Positions 1 through 9,052 of a DNA stretch of 64,000 nt are shown piece by piece. The translations under genes and the position numbers were made by a program. The notes below the pieces were generated by a model. The model saw only the letters and a list, made by a program, of their open reading frames with translations, did not search any database and was not told where the DNA came from. Position 1 is the first letter of the stretch. Every line of letters starts with the position of its first letter. Origin of the DNA: Prauserella_A sp040645195 (GTDB lineage Bacteria > Actinomycetota > Actinomycetes > Mycobacteriales > Pseudonocardiaceae); contig NZ_JBEYXW010000014.1 of assembly GCF_040645195.1 (NCBI RefSeq), positions 1 to 64,000 on the forward strand, written 5' to 3'.

Positions 1-88
1 CGGTCCCATTCCGAACCCGGAAGCTAAGCCTGCCAGCGCCGATGGTACTGCACCCGTGGGGGTGTGGGAGAGTAGGACACCGCCGAAC
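1..88 (+). rRNA. rrf: 5S ribosomal RNA, 3' part
   Basis: The first 88 bases match the 3' three quarters of a bacterial 5S rRNA. They contain the conserved CCGAACCCGGAAGCTAAG loop segment, the GATGGTACTGC segment and the closing GAGAGTAGGACACCGCCG stem. The 5' end lies outside the window. A strong terminator follows within 15 bases, so this is the last gene of an rRNA operon. Confidence 0.93.
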
Positions 89-100
89 AAAACTTCGGGG

Positions 101-145
101 AGGCCCGTTAGAGTTGGTCTGTTGACCGGCTCTAACGGGCCTTCG
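101..145 (+). terminator. Rho-independent terminator of the rRNA operon
   Basis: The arms AGGCCCGTTAGAG (101-113) and CTCTAACGGGCCT (130-142) are perfectly complementary over 13 bp, with a 16-base loop. A short T-containing tail follows. It sits just after the 5S end and before the next start codon, as expected for an rRNA operon terminator. Confidence 0.9.
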
Positions 146-185
146 TCATGTCTACATCAATAACAGCAGCACAGTGGGAGGACAC

Positions 186-1946
186 GTGTCCGAGTTCGGT
201 CGGCGGGACTCCGGTAAGAACGGCGAGTCCGCTCGACCGCAACACCGGAACTCCGGTAAGAGCGGGGCCGGCAGCCACGGCCGTGACCCGAGCGGTAAGC
301 GGGGCAGTGGCCGGTTCGACGACAGGCGTACCGGTTCGTCCGGCGGCCGCGGCGCGTCCCGGGACGATCGTTCGTGGGGCGGGAAGAAGACGGGTCGTGA
401 TGGCAGGCCGTTCGAGCGCCGCGACGACCGGCCGCGCCGGGATGAGGGTGGGTCCGACCGTCCCGGGGGTGGCTGGCGGGACGACCGGCCGCGCCGAGAC
501 GACCGCGGCCAGCATGATGACCGGCCGCGACGCGATGACCGGCCACGTTACGACCGCCCCTCGCGCGACGACCGCTCGCGGGGCCAGGATCGGCCATGGC
601 GCGATGACCGCTCCGGACGGGACGATCGCCCGCGTTCCTCCGGGGAAAGCCGTTCCCGCGGTTATGACCGGCCCGGGCGCGACGACCGCTCACGACGCGA
701 TGACCGGCCGCGTTACGACCGCTCCTCGGGCGAGGGCCGCTCCCACGGTCAGGACCGCCCCCGGCGGGACGATCGCCCGCGTTACGACCGTTCCTCCGGT
801 GAGGGCCGCTCCAGCGGTTATGACCGGCCTAGGCGCGACGACCGTGCCCGCGATGAGGGTCGGCCCCACCGTGCTGGCGGTGGCCGGCGGGACGACCGCC
901 CGCGGCACGATCATTCCTGGCGTGACGACCGGCCCCGCCGAGACGACCGCGGCCAGCGCGATGACCGTTCCAAGCGGGATGACCGCCCGCGTTATGACCG
1001 CCCTCGGCGCGACGACAAGCCGCAGCGTGACGATCGTCCACGGTACGACCGTTCCTCGGGCGAGGACCGCTCCCGTGGTCACGATCGCCCCCGGCGTGAC
1101 GACCGTCCGCGGCACGATCGGCAATCGCGCGATGACCGGCCCCGGCAGGACGATCGCCCGCAGCGTGACCGTCCCTCCGGCGAGGGCCGCTCGCGCAGCT
1201 ACGACCGCCCCGGGGACGACAAGCCGCGGCACAAGCCGCGGCCGGACCGCAGCGACGAAGCCGTCGCGCGGGAACTGCTGGAAGCACCCGAACTGCCAGA
1301 GGACATCCAGTTCGACGACCTCGACGCCGACGCGCGCCGTGAGCTGCGGTCACTGCCGAAGGACCTCGCCGAGCGGATCGGCAGGCACCTCGTGGCGGCC
1401 GGCATGCTCATCGACGAAGACCCGGAAGCAGCGCTCGCCCACGCGAAGTATGCGAAATCGATGGCATCCCGGATTCCGATCATCCGCGAGGCAGTGGGGC
1501 TCGTCGCGTACCACGCCGGCAAGTGGTCCGAGGCGCTGACGGAACTGCGCGCGGTTCGCCGGATGACCCGCACCGATGCTCACGTGGCCGTCATCGCCGA
1601 TGCGGAACGCGCTGTGGGCCGTCCGGAGCGGGCACTGGACATCGCCAAGGAAACCGACATGGCGAGCCTGCCGAAGGATGTCGCCGTGGAGCTGCGGATC
1701 GTGGCGGCAGGAGCCCGGCGCGACCTCGGTCAGCTGGACGCGGCCGTCGTGGCGCTGCAGAGTGACGACCTGGACCCGAAACGCCGCGAGCCGTGGAGCG
1801 CGCGACTGTTCTACGCCTACGCCGACAACCTCGCGGCCGCCGACCGCAAGGACGAGGCAGTGCGCTGGTTCCTGCACGCCACAGAGGCCGACACCGAGGA
1901 GGAGACGGACGCGGCCGAGCGAGCGGCGGAGCTGGCCGGTGAGTGA
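186..1946 (+). CDS. RD-rich repeat protein with C-terminal TPR-like domain
   Basis: This is the positional counterpart of M. tuberculosis Rv1691. I chose the GTG at 186 because GGGAGG (176-181) precedes it; GTG 174 is in frame but lacks a site. Residues about 40-350 are an extremely charged, low-complexity tract built from variants of RDDRPRYDR with SSGEGRSRG inserts, almost certainly disordered. Residues about 352-586 form an alpha-helical domain resembling tetratricopeptide repeats (for example DPEAALAHAKYAKSMA and GKWSEALTELRAVRR). The stop overlaps the start of the next gene, suggesting an operon. Function is unknown; the Arg/Asp tract suggests RNA or ribosome association (inference). The tract encodes long spurious reading frames on both strands. 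Confidence 0.85.
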   Translation: MSEFGRRDSGKNGESARPQHRNSGKSGAGSHGRDPSGKRGSGRFDDRRTGSSGGRGASRDDRSWGGKKTGRDGRPFERRDDRPRRDEGGSDRPGGGWRDDRPRRDDRGQHDDRPRRDDRPRYDRPSRDDRSRGQDRPWRDDRSGRDDRPRSSGESRSRGYDRPGRDDRSRRDDRPRYDRSSGEGRSHGQDRPRRDDRPRYDRSSGEGRSSGYDRPRRDDRARDEGRPHRAGGGRRDDRPRHDHSWRDDRPRRDDRGQRDDRSKRDDRPRYDRPRRDDKPQRDDRPRYDRSSGEDRSRGHDRPRRDDRPRHDRQSRDDRPRQDDRPQRDRPSGEGRSRSYDRPGDDKPRHKPRPDRSDEAVARELLEAPELPEDIQFDDLDADARRELRSLPKDLAERIGRHLVAAGMLIDEDPEAALAHAKYAKSMASRIPIIREAVGLVAYHAGKWSEALTELRAVRRMTRTDAHVAVIADAERAVGRPERALDIAKETDMASLPKDVAVELRIVAAGARRDLGQLDAAVVALQSDDLDPKRREPWSARLFYAYADNLAAADRKDEAVRWFLHATEADTEEETDAAERAAELAGE

Positions 1947-2937
1947 CGCCGCGCTGCTGGACCGGCACGACGCCCTCCTGTTCGACCTCGACGGCACCGT
2001 CTACCACGGCGCACGGCCCATCCCCGGCGCCGCCGAGGCGATCGGCCGCGCCAGGGAGCGCAGCACGCCCGTCCGGTTCGTCACCAACAACGCGTCCAAG
2101 GCTCCCGATGCCGTCGCCGAGCACCTGCGCACGGTCGGCGTGCCCGCCGCGCCGGCGGAGGTCAGCACGAGCGCACAGGCGGCGGCGCACGTGCTGCGGG
2201 AACGGCTGTCTGCTGGGGCGAACGTCCTCGTCGTCGGCACCGGCTCGCTGGCGGCCGAGGTGGACGGTGCCGGGCTGCGCTCGGTCCGCAAGATCGGCGA
2301 CGAGGTGGTCGCGGTCGTTCAGGGGCACTCCCCGAAGACCGGATGGGCGGATCTCGCCGAGGCCTGTATCGCCATCCGCTCCGGCGCGATATGGGTGGCG
2401 TGCAACAACGACGTCACCCTCCCGACCGAACGGGGGCTGCTGCCGGGCAACGGCGCGATGGTCGCGGCGCTGCGCGCGGCGACCGACCGCGAACCGATCG
2501 TCGCGGGCAAACCGCAGCCCCCGCTTTTCCGTGCCGCCGCCGCGTCGGCGCAGGCGCGGAGCCCGCTGGTCGTGGGCGACCGCCTCGACACCGACATCGC
2601 CGGAGCCGTGGCCGCAGGCATGGACGCACTGCTGGTGCTGACCGGGGTCTCGACCCCCGCGGACCTGCTCCACGCCGTGCCGGCCGAACGACCGCGGTAC
2701 GTCGCCGCGGACCTCAGCATGCTCACCGGTAAGGCCGACGAGCTCGAGATCGGGCCACGGCCGGGCTGGCGGGTCGAGCCGGCCGGGACGGGCCTGATCG
2801 CTGCGAGTGACGGGGGACGCGACGGGATCGAGCTGCTCCGGGCCCTCTGCGACGCCGCGTGGCGGCACGGCGTGACAGCCGTGCGGGCAGCGGACGAGCC
2901 GACCGCCGGTGCGCTCGCGGAGCTCGGCCTGAGCTGA
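1939..2937 (+). CDS. HAD-superfamily IIA phosphatase, NagD-like
   Basis: A 332-aa protein that begins at a GTG overlapping the previous stop by 8 bases. The N terminus carries the HAD motif I LFDLDGTVY, followed by motif II TNNAS and the cap region of class IIA HADs (NagD/p-nitrophenylphosphatase type). Motif III/IV appears as GKPQPPLF and VVGDRLDTDIAGA. The last 70 or so residues extend past the HAD core. The family dephosphorylates small sugar or glycolytic phosphates; the substrate here is unknown. Position corresponds to Rv1692. Confidence 0.88.
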   Translation: MSDAALLDRHDALLFDLDGTVYHGARPIPGAAEAIGRARERSTPVRFVTNNASKAPDAVAEHLRTVGVPAAPAEVSTSAQAAAHVLRERLSAGANVLVVGTGSLAAEVDGAGLRSVRKIGDEVVAVVQGHSPKTGWADLAEACIAIRSGAIWVACNNDVTLPTERGLLPGNGAMVAALRAATDREPIVAGKPQPPLFRAAAASAQARSPLVVGDRLDTDIAGAVAAGMDALLVLTGVSTPADLLHAVPAERPRYVAADLSMLTGKADELEIGPRPGWRVEPAGTGLIAASDGGRDGIELLRALCDAAWRHGVTAVRAADEPTAGALAELGLS

Positions 2938-2975
2938 CAGTCACGCCACCCGGACAGATCGGATAGCGTTGTGGG

Positions 2976-3194
2976 GTGCACGAACACATGAACTCCGCAC
3001 CGCGGCCGGTTCCTGGGCCACCGCCTGGCCTGCCCGGCCCTTCGTCGCAGGTCACCGACCCGCGCGCAGGGATCGACGAGGCGATCGTCGGACTCGACGC
3101 ACTCGACGACCTGCCACCGGCCGAGCACGTCGAACGGTTCGACGCGGTGCACACCGAGCTGGCCGTCGCGCTGTCCAGCATCGACAAGGTCTAG
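2976..3194 (+). CDS. Small conserved actinobacterial protein (Rv1693-like position)
   Basis: A 72-aa protein (GTG 2976; an ATG at 2988 is the alternative). The N-terminal half is proline-rich. The C-terminal half is acidic and amphipathic (DALDDLPPAEHVERFDAV and HTELAVALSSIDKV). It lies 2 bases before tlyA, in the place where mycobacteria carry a small conserved protein, so it is probably translated with tlyA. No function is assignable from sequence. Confidence 0.7.
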   Translation: MHEHMNSAPRPVPGPPPGLPGPSSQVTDPRAGIDEAIVGLDALDDLPPAEHVERFDAVHTELAVALSSIDKV

Positions 3195-3196
3195 CG

Positions 3197-4015
3197 ATGC
3201 CGCGCAGGGCGCGCCTGGATGCCGAACTCGTGCGCCGCGGACTGGCGCGGTCAAGGGACCACGCCAGCTCGCTCATCAGCGAGGGCAAGGTAACCGTGCG
3301 CGGGATGGTGGCCAGCAAACCCGCCAGCGGGGTCGAATCGGATGTCGCGATCGTGGTGCGCACCGGCGACGACCCGGGCTGGGCCTCGCGTGGAGCGCAC
3401 AAGCTGCTCGGGGCGCTGCAGGAGTTCGGCCGACGCGGTTTGTCCGTCCGTGGCAAGCGTTGTCTCGATGCGGGTGCCTCCACCGGGGGCTTCACCGACG
3501 TCCTCCTCCGGGAAGGCGCGAGCACGGTGGTCGCCGCCGACGTGGGGCGCGGGCTGCTCGACTGGCGGCTGCAGACCGACGACCGGGTGGTCGTGCTCGA
3601 CAAGACCAACGTTCGCAACCTGACGCCAGACCAGATCGGCGGGCAGGTCGACCTCGTGGTGGCGGACCTGTCGTTCATTTCGCTGCGGCTCGTACTGCCC
3701 GCACTGGCCGCCTGCGCGGCCGAGGGGGCCGATCTGCTGCCGATGGTCAAACCGCAGTTCGAGGTCGGCAAAGAACGCCTTGGCAGCGGCGGGGTCGTTC
3801 GCGATCCCGAGCTGCGGGCGCAGGCCGTCCTCGACGTGCTCGCCGAGGCCGCCACGCTCGGGCTGCACACGTCGGGTGTGGTGGCGAGCCCCCTGCCAGG
3901 GCCATCGGGCAACGTCGAGTACTTCGCGTGGCTCCGGCGGGACACCACCGCCGGCACCGCTGATGTCGACGTCGAGGAACTGGTGCGCACCGCCGTCCAG
4001 GAAGGGCCGTCGTGA
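3197..4015 (+). CDS. tlyA: TlyA family 16S/23S rRNA (cytidine-2'-O)-methyltransferase
   Basis: TlyA 2'-O-methylates 16S C1409 and 23S C1920 (E. coli numbering) in mycobacteria; loss gives capreomycin resistance. The 272-aa product has an N-terminal S4 RNA-binding domain (residues 1-60, starting RRARLDAELVRRGLARSR). An FtsJ/RrmJ Rossmann methyltransferase follows, with the SAM loop DAGASTGGFT at 91-100 and a conserved VADLSFISLR plus MVKPQFEVG. Start ATG 3197 gives the normal family length; a longer frame upstream would overlap the preceding gene. The stop overlaps the nadK start in GTGA. Confidence 0.95.
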   Translation: MPRRARLDAELVRRGLARSRDHASSLISEGKVTVRGMVASKPASGVESDVAIVVRTGDDPGWASRGAHKLLGALQEFGRRGLSVRGKRCLDAGASTGGFTDVLLREGASTVVAADVGRGLLDWRLQTDDRVVVLDKTNVRNLTPDQIGGQVDLVVADLSFISLRLVLPALAACAAEGADLLPMVKPQFEVGKERLGSGGVVRDPELRAQAVLDVLAEAATLGLHTSGVVASPLPGPSGNVEYFAWLRRDTTAGTADVDVEELVRTAVQEGPS

Positions 4016-4956
4016 CCGAACCCTGCGACACGCGAGAAGTGCTCCTCGTGGTTCATCCGGACCGGGACGCCACCCGGGGTGCCGCCAGAGCGGTCGCCGC
4101 CCGGCTGGCCGCGGCCGGCATCTGGCTGCGCGTCATCGACGGTGAGGTCCGCGAGCTCATCGCACCGAACGACGACATGCCTTGCACGATCGTGGCACCC
4201 GAGTCGGATCCGGCCAAGGGCGCGGAGCTCCTGCTCGTCCTCGGTGGCGACGGCACCCTGTTGCGGGCCGCCGAGCTGGCCAGGCCCGCGGGCGTGCCGG
4301 TGCTCGGCGTGAACCTGGGCAGGGTCGGCTTCCTCACCGAGGCCGACTCCGACGCGCTCGCGGAGACCGTCGAACGGGTCGTGCAGGGCCGCTACCGCAT
4401 CGAGGAGCGGATGACCGTCGACGTCACCGTGACTCTCGGCGACAGAGTCATCGCCGAGACGTGGGCGTTGAACGAGGCGAGCGTCGAGAAGTCCTCTCGC
4501 GAGCGGATCCTCGACGCGCTGATCGAGGTCGACGGCAGGCCGGTGTCGTCGTTCGGCTGCGACGGGGTGCTGTGCTCGACGCCGACCGGCTCGACGGCGT
4601 ACGCCTTCTCCGCAGGCGGGCCCGTGGTGTGGCCGGAGGTCGAGGCGCTGCTGGTCGTGCCGAGCAACGCGCACGCGATGTTCTCCCGGCCGCTGGTGGT
4701 GTCGCGGAACTCGGTGATCACCGTGCAGGTCGATCCGGATGGCTCGCCCGCGGTGCTGACCTGCGACGGGTTGCGGCACATCGAACTCGTCCCCGGCGCG
4801 CGGGTCACCGTTGTCGCCGGGCGGATCCCGGTCAGGCTGGCCCGCCTGTCGGACGGGCCGTTCACCGACCGCCTCGTCCACAAGTTCTCCCTGCCGGTGA
4901 AGAGCTGGCGGGAACGCCACGACCGGCGTGGTACCCGGCGCGCCGAACCTTCCTGA
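4012..4956 (+). CDS. nadK: ATP/polyphosphate NAD kinase
   Basis: Phosphorylates NAD+ to NADP+. The 314-aa product has the diagnostic GGDGT motif at residues 78-82, the LNE motif (ALNEASVEK) and the glycine-rich TPTGSTAYAFSAGGP segment that forms the nucleotide site. The GTG start overlaps the tlyA stop by 4 bases, so the two are translationally coupled. Gene order tlyA-nadK-recN is conserved in actinomycetes. Confidence 0.96.
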   Translation: MTEPCDTREVLLVVHPDRDATRGAARAVAARLAAAGIWLRVIDGEVRELIAPNDDMPCTIVAPESDPAKGAELLLVLGGDGTLLRAAELARPAGVPVLGVNLGRVGFLTEADSDALAETVERVVQGRYRIEERMTVDVTVTLGDRVIAETWALNEASVEKSSRERILDALIEVDGRPVSSFGCDGVLCSTPTGSTAYAFSAGGPVVWPEVEALLVVPSNAHAMFSRPLVVSRNSVITVQVDPDGSPAVLTCDGLRHIELVPGARVTVVAGRIPVRLARLSDGPFTDRLVHKFSLPVKSWRERHDRRGTRRAEPS

Positions 4957-5002
4957 CGCGAGGCGCCCGCAGAGTGTCGGCGGGTGCCGCTACGGTGGTG
5001 GC

Positions 5003-6811
5003 GTGCTGGCCGAGATGCGCATTCAGGGCCTCGGGGTCATCGACGACGCCCTGCTCGAACTGCACCCGGGATTCACCGTGGTCACCGGGGAGACCGGCGC
5101 GGGCAAAACCATGGTCGTCACCGGTCTGCACCTGCTGTCGGGTGGCCGGTCGGAGGCGTCCAAGGTCCGGACCGGCACCGCGAAGGCGACCGTCGAGGGG
5201 CGTTTCGACAGCGTCACCGGTGAGCAGGCCATCCGGATCGTCACCGACGCCGGAGCCGACATCGACGAGGACGGCAGCGTCATCGCCCTGCGCTCGGTGA
5301 GCGCGGACGGGCGCTCGCGTGCCCACCTCGGAGGGCGCTCGGTGCCCGTCGGTGTCCTGGCCGAGTTGTCCGAACAACTGCTGGCCGTGCACGGGCAGAA
5401 CGATCAGCTGCGCCTGTTGCGGCCCGCCGAGCAGCGGGCCGTGCTCGACCGGTTCGCCGGTGCGGCGGTCGCGGCGCCGCTCACCGAATACCGCCGCGTG
5501 CGGCAGGAGTGGCTTGCCGTGGCCACCGAGCTGGCGGAACGCTCCAGCCGTTCCCGCGAACTGGCGCAGCAGGCCGACCTCATGCGGCACGGGCTCACCG
5601 AGATCGAGGCCGTCGCACCGGAGCCCGGCGAGGACGCCGAGCTCACCGAACAGATCAAACGGCTCGCCGCGGTCGACGAACTGCGTTCCGCGGCCAGCGT
5701 CGCGAGCGCGGCCGTCACCGGGTCCGCCGAGGGCGATCCCGACCAGCCGGGTGCGCTCGGCCTGATCGCGGAGGCGCGCAGGCGGCTTTCCGGCGCCGAG
5801 GACGGCGCACTGCGGGAGCTCGCACCGCGGCTGGCCGAGGCCGAGGTGCTGCTCGGTGACGTCGGTACCGAGCTCGCCGGGTATCTGGAGACGCTCGACG
5901 CCGACCCGGAACGTCTCGAACAGATCCTCGCGCGGCAGGCCGAGCTGAAGAAGCTCACCCGCAAGTACGCCGCGGACGTCGATGGTGTGCTCGCGTGGGC
6001 CGAGGACGCGCGCGAGCGGCTGGCCACCATGGACACCTCCGACGAGGCACTGGCCGAGCTCGCCGCGCGCCGCGACGAGCTGGCCGCGGAACTGGCCGGG
6101 CACGCCGCAGGCGTGTCGGCCGCACGGTCCGCGGCGGCCACCACCCTGGCCGGGGAGATCACCGCCGAGCTCGCGGGGCTCGCCATGGGACAGGCCCAGA
6201 TCGAGCTCACCGTCGGCAGCCGTCCGGCGGAGCAGGGCGATCCGCATGCGCTGCGGGTCGACGGCACACTCGTGCACGCAGGCGCCGACGGCGTCGACGA
6301 GGTGGAGTTGCTGCTGAAAGCGCACCCTGGCGCGCAGCCGCTGCCGGTGCACAAGGCCGCCTCCGGTGGTGAGCTCTCCCGGGTCATGCTCGCCATCGAG
6401 GTCGTGCTCGCGCACGCCGACACCGTGCAGACGCTGGTGTTCGACGAGGTCGACGCCGGAGTGGGTGGCCGGGCGGCGGTGGAGATCGGCAAGCGGCTCG
6501 CCACGCTCGCGCGCAGCCACCAGGTGCTGGTCGTGACCCACCTGCCGCAGGTGGCCGCATTCGCCGACCGCCATCTGGTCGTCGACAAGGGCACGTCCGC
6601 CGGGATCACCCGCAGTGGTGTGACCGTGCTCGCCCAGTCCGAGCGGGTGGCGGAGCTGGCCAGGATGCTCGCCGGGCTCGACGGCACCGAAACAGGCCGC
6701 GCGCATGCCGAGGAGCTACTGGGCGCCGCCGAAGAATTCAAGAAAGCACCCGAAAAGGTGACATCTCGTCGCGGTAGCAAGAAAAAGTCGGGGAACCGCA
6801 AGCAATCGTGA
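5003..6811 (+). CDS. recN: DNA repair ATPase RecN
   Basis: SMC-like ATPase that acts at double-strand breaks. I chose GTG 5003, giving MLAEMRIQGLGVIDD, the usual RecN N terminus, and a 602-aa product; the frame stays open to 4928 but those residues are unlike the family. Walker A is GETGAGKT at 29-36. Long charged coiled-coil stretches fill the middle. The C-terminal head has the ABC signature ASGGELSRVMLA and Walker B TLVFDEVDAGVGG. The lysine-rich tail (SRRGSKKKSGNRKQS) is an actinobacterial variation. Confidence 0.95.
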   Translation: MLAEMRIQGLGVIDDALLELHPGFTVVTGETGAGKTMVVTGLHLLSGGRSEASKVRTGTAKATVEGRFDSVTGEQAIRIVTDAGADIDEDGSVIALRSVSADGRSRAHLGGRSVPVGVLAELSEQLLAVHGQNDQLRLLRPAEQRAVLDRFAGAAVAAPLTEYRRVRQEWLAVATELAERSSRSRELAQQADLMRHGLTEIEAVAPEPGEDAELTEQIKRLAAVDELRSAASVASAAVTGSAEGDPDQPGALGLIAEARRRLSGAEDGALRELAPRLAEAEVLLGDVGTELAGYLETLDADPERLEQILARQAELKKLTRKYAADVDGVLAWAEDARERLATMDTSDEALAELAARRDELAAELAGHAAGVSAARSAAATTLAGEITAELAGLAMGQAQIELTVGSRPAEQGDPHALRVDGTLVHAGADGVDEVELLLKAHPGAQPLPVHKAASGGELSRVMLAIEVVLAHADTVQTLVFDEVDAGVGGRAAVEIGKRLATLARSHQVLVVTHLPQVAAFADRHLVVDKGTSAGITRSGVTVLAQSERVAELARMLAGLDGTETGRAHAEELLGAAEEFKKAPEKVTSRRGSKKKSGNRKQS

Positions 6812-6908
6812 CCGTCTGCTGTGGAGCCCGGCACAGCGGACGCTATTCGCCCGGCCCCCTCCGGCGTGGCGCGGGATTTTTCGCGCGCCCGTTTGTCAGT
6901 ATCGGCTC

Positions 6909-8093
6909 ATGAAGCTCACCGGCCTACTCGCGCGAACCAAGGAGGAGCTGCCCGGGGTGAACGGAATCGCCCGGGTCGATCGGCGCACCCGGGAGTTGCT
7001 GCGCAGGGTGGGGCCCGGTGACATCGCTGTGCTCGACCAGATCGACCTGGACCGGTCGACAGCCGACGCGCTCGTGCAGGCCGAGGTCGTCGCGGTCGTC
7101 AACGCGGCACCGTCCATTTCGGGCAGGTTTCCCAATCTCGGTCCGGAAATCCTTGTCGGCGCGGGTATCCCGCTCATCGACAACGTGGGCAACGAGGTGC
7201 TGCGGCGGGTCAAGGACGGCAGCCGGATGCGCGTGCTCGACGGAGTCGTCTACCTCGGCGAGAACAAGATCGCCTCGGGGACCGTGCAGACCCCGGAGAC
7301 CATCGCCGACCAGATGATCGAGGCCAAGGCCGGCATGTCGACGCAGCTCGAAGCGTTCTCGGCCAACACCATCGAGTTCCTGCGCCGCGAGCGCACGCTC
7401 ATCCTCGACGGCGTCGGCGTGCCCGAGCTGCGGATCCCGCTGCGTGACCGTCACGTCCTCGTCGTGGCTCCCGGCAACGGGCACGCCGAGGATCTGCGCA
7501 AGCTCAAGAAGTACATCGCCGAACATCGCCCGGTGCTCATCGGGGTGGATGCCGCCGCCGACACCCTGCGGGCGCAGGGCTACACCCCCGATGTGATCGT
7601 CGGAGACCCCAGCGGAGTCCAGGCCGACACCCTGAAGGCGGGTGCCGAGGTGGTCGTGCCCGCGCAGCCGGACGGGCACGCTCCCGGCGTCGAGCGCATC
7701 CAGGACCTCGGCATCGGCGCGGTGACGTTCCCCGCGTCGGGCAACGCCGAGGACCTCGCCCTGCTGCTCGCCGACGCGCATGACGCGAGCCTGGTCGTCA
7801 CGGTGGGTTTCCAGGCCACCCTGCGCGAGTTCCTCGACCACGGCCGCTCCGGGTCGAACCCCTCCACGTTTCTCACCCGGCTCAAGCTCGGGACCAAGCT
7901 GGTCGACGGCAAGGCCGTCGCCACACTGCACCGCAGCCGCGTCTCGCTCGGTGCGGTGGTGCTGCTCGTGCTCGCCGCGCTCGCCGTTGTGGCCGCGGCT
8001 CTGCTGGTGTCCGATGTCGGCGAGGTCTACCTCGACGGGATCCGGGACGCCTGGAATTCCTTTGTCGACTGGGTCAAGGGGCTCTTCACGTGA
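6909..8093 (+). CDS. steA: SteA-like cytokinesis protein
   Basis: A 394-aa homolog, by position and sequence, of Rv1697/SteA, which with SteB forms a cytokinesis-associated membrane complex in Corynebacterium. The cytoplasmic part resembles a thiamin pyrophosphokinase-like fold (GVDAAADTLRAQGYTPDVIV, GDPSG). One hydrophobic segment near residues 350-375 (VSLGAVVLLVLAALAVVAAA) anchors the C terminus in the membrane. Its stop overlaps the steB start (GTGA), consistent with stoichiometric expression. Confidence 0.88.
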   Translation: MKLTGLLARTKEELPGVNGIARVDRRTRELLRRVGPGDIAVLDQIDLDRSTADALVQAEVVAVVNAAPSISGRFPNLGPEILVGAGIPLIDNVGNEVLRRVKDGSRMRVLDGVVYLGENKIASGTVQTPETIADQMIEAKAGMSTQLEAFSANTIEFLRRERTLILDGVGVPELRIPLRDRHVLVVAPGNGHAEDLRKLKKYIAEHRPVLIGVDAAADTLRAQGYTPDVIVGDPSGVQADTLKAGAEVVVPAQPDGHAPGVERIQDLGIGAVTFPASGNAEDLALLLADAHDASLVVTVGFQATLREFLDHGRSGSNPSTFLTRLKLGTKLVDGKAVATLHRSRVSLGAVVLLVLAALAVVAAALLVSDVGEVYLDGIRDAWNSFVDWVKGLFT

Positions 8094-9037
8094 TCTCTCT
8101 GAGGTACCACATCGTCTCCATCGCGGCGGCCTTCCTCGCGCTCGCGATCGGTGTCGTACTCGGCTCCACGGCACTGAACGGGACGTTGCTGTCCGGGCTG
8201 TCCGACGAGAGGGGCGAGCTGGCCCGGCAGGTGTCCGACCTCGAGGCCGAGCGCAACGCGCTGTCGGCACGGTTGTCCGACGCGGACGCCTTCGCCGGGT
8301 CCGTGGGCGACACGGTGGTGGCCGGTCTGCTCGACCGGCGCTCGGTCGTGCTCGTCACCACCGAGGACGCCCGGCCCGCCGACCGGGACACGCTCAAGGA
8401 CCTGATCGGCAGGGCCGGCGCGTCGGTGACCGGTGAGCTCCAGCTGACCGAGGCATTCGCCGACCCGGCCAGAGCCGACCAGCTGCGCGAGGTGGTGACC
8501 CGGCTGCAACCGGCCGGTGCGCAGTTCCCGACCGCGGGAGACCCTGGCACGCTGGCAGGTGCGCTGCTGGGATCCGTGCTGCTGTTGGACAGGGACGACG
8601 CGCAGCCGCAGTCGTCGTCGGCCGAGCTGACCGCCGCGATCGCCGGCCTCGCCGATGGCGGTTTCGTGAAGCCGAGCCAGGACGTGCGGCCTGCCCAGCT
8701 CGCCGTGGTCCTGACCGGCGGCAAGGCCAGCGGTGATGGCGCGGGGGACAGGGCCGCGACCCTGGCGCGGTTCGCCGCGCAGTTCGACCGTTCCGGCGCC
8801 GGTGTGGTGCTCGCCGGTGCCCCGTCGTCGGCCGAGGGAAGCGGGGCGATCGGTGTCGCACGCTCGGACACCTCGATCACCTCCGTCTTGTCTACTGTGG
8901 ACAATGTCGACACGGAGGCGGGCCGCATTGTCACGGTCCTGGCGCTGCGTGAACAGCTCGAGGGCGACGCGGGCCGGTACGGGGTCGCCGGCAATGCCCA
9001 GGGCCCCGCGCCCGGTGTGAACCAGCAGGGCGGCTGA
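8090..9037 (+). CDS. steB: SteB / MctB family membrane protein
   Basis: A 315-aa protein with one N-terminal membrane helix (IVSIAAAFLALAIGVVLGS), then a coiled-coil segment (LARQVSDLEAERNALSARL) and an extracytoplasmic domain. The M. tuberculosis homolog Rv1698 is described both as the outer-membrane copper-linked channel MctB and as the SteA partner SteB. The single N-terminal anchor and the 4-bp overlap with steA fit the SteB role better here. Copper transport is not supported by any visible metal ligand cluster. Confidence 0.87.
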   Translation: MISLRYHIVSIAAAFLALAIGVVLGSTALNGTLLSGLSDERGELARQVSDLEAERNALSARLSDADAFAGSVGDTVVAGLLDRRSVVLVTTEDARPADRDTLKDLIGRAGASVTGELQLTEAFADPARADQLREVVTRLQPAGAQFPTAGDPGTLAGALLGSVLLLDRDDAQPQSSSAELTAAIAGLADGGFVKPSQDVRPAQLAVVLTGGKASGDGAGDRAATLARFAAQFDRSGAGVVLAGAPSSAEGSGAIGVARSDTSITSVLSTVDNVDTEAGRIVTVLALREQLEGDAGRYGVAGNAQGPAPGVNQQGG

Positions 9038-9052
9038 CGACCCCACCGGTTC

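Noticed and set aside
148..1539. Long alternative reading frames across the first gene on both strands
   Set aside because: They are shadows of the RDDRPR repeat tract; only the frame from 186 continues into a folded, conserved-looking TPR domain and has a ribosome binding site.
8090..9037. Calling this gene a copper channel (mctB)
   Set aside because: The annotation exists for the mycobacterial homolog, but no metal-binding motif is seen here and the translational coupling to steA favours the septal SteB role.
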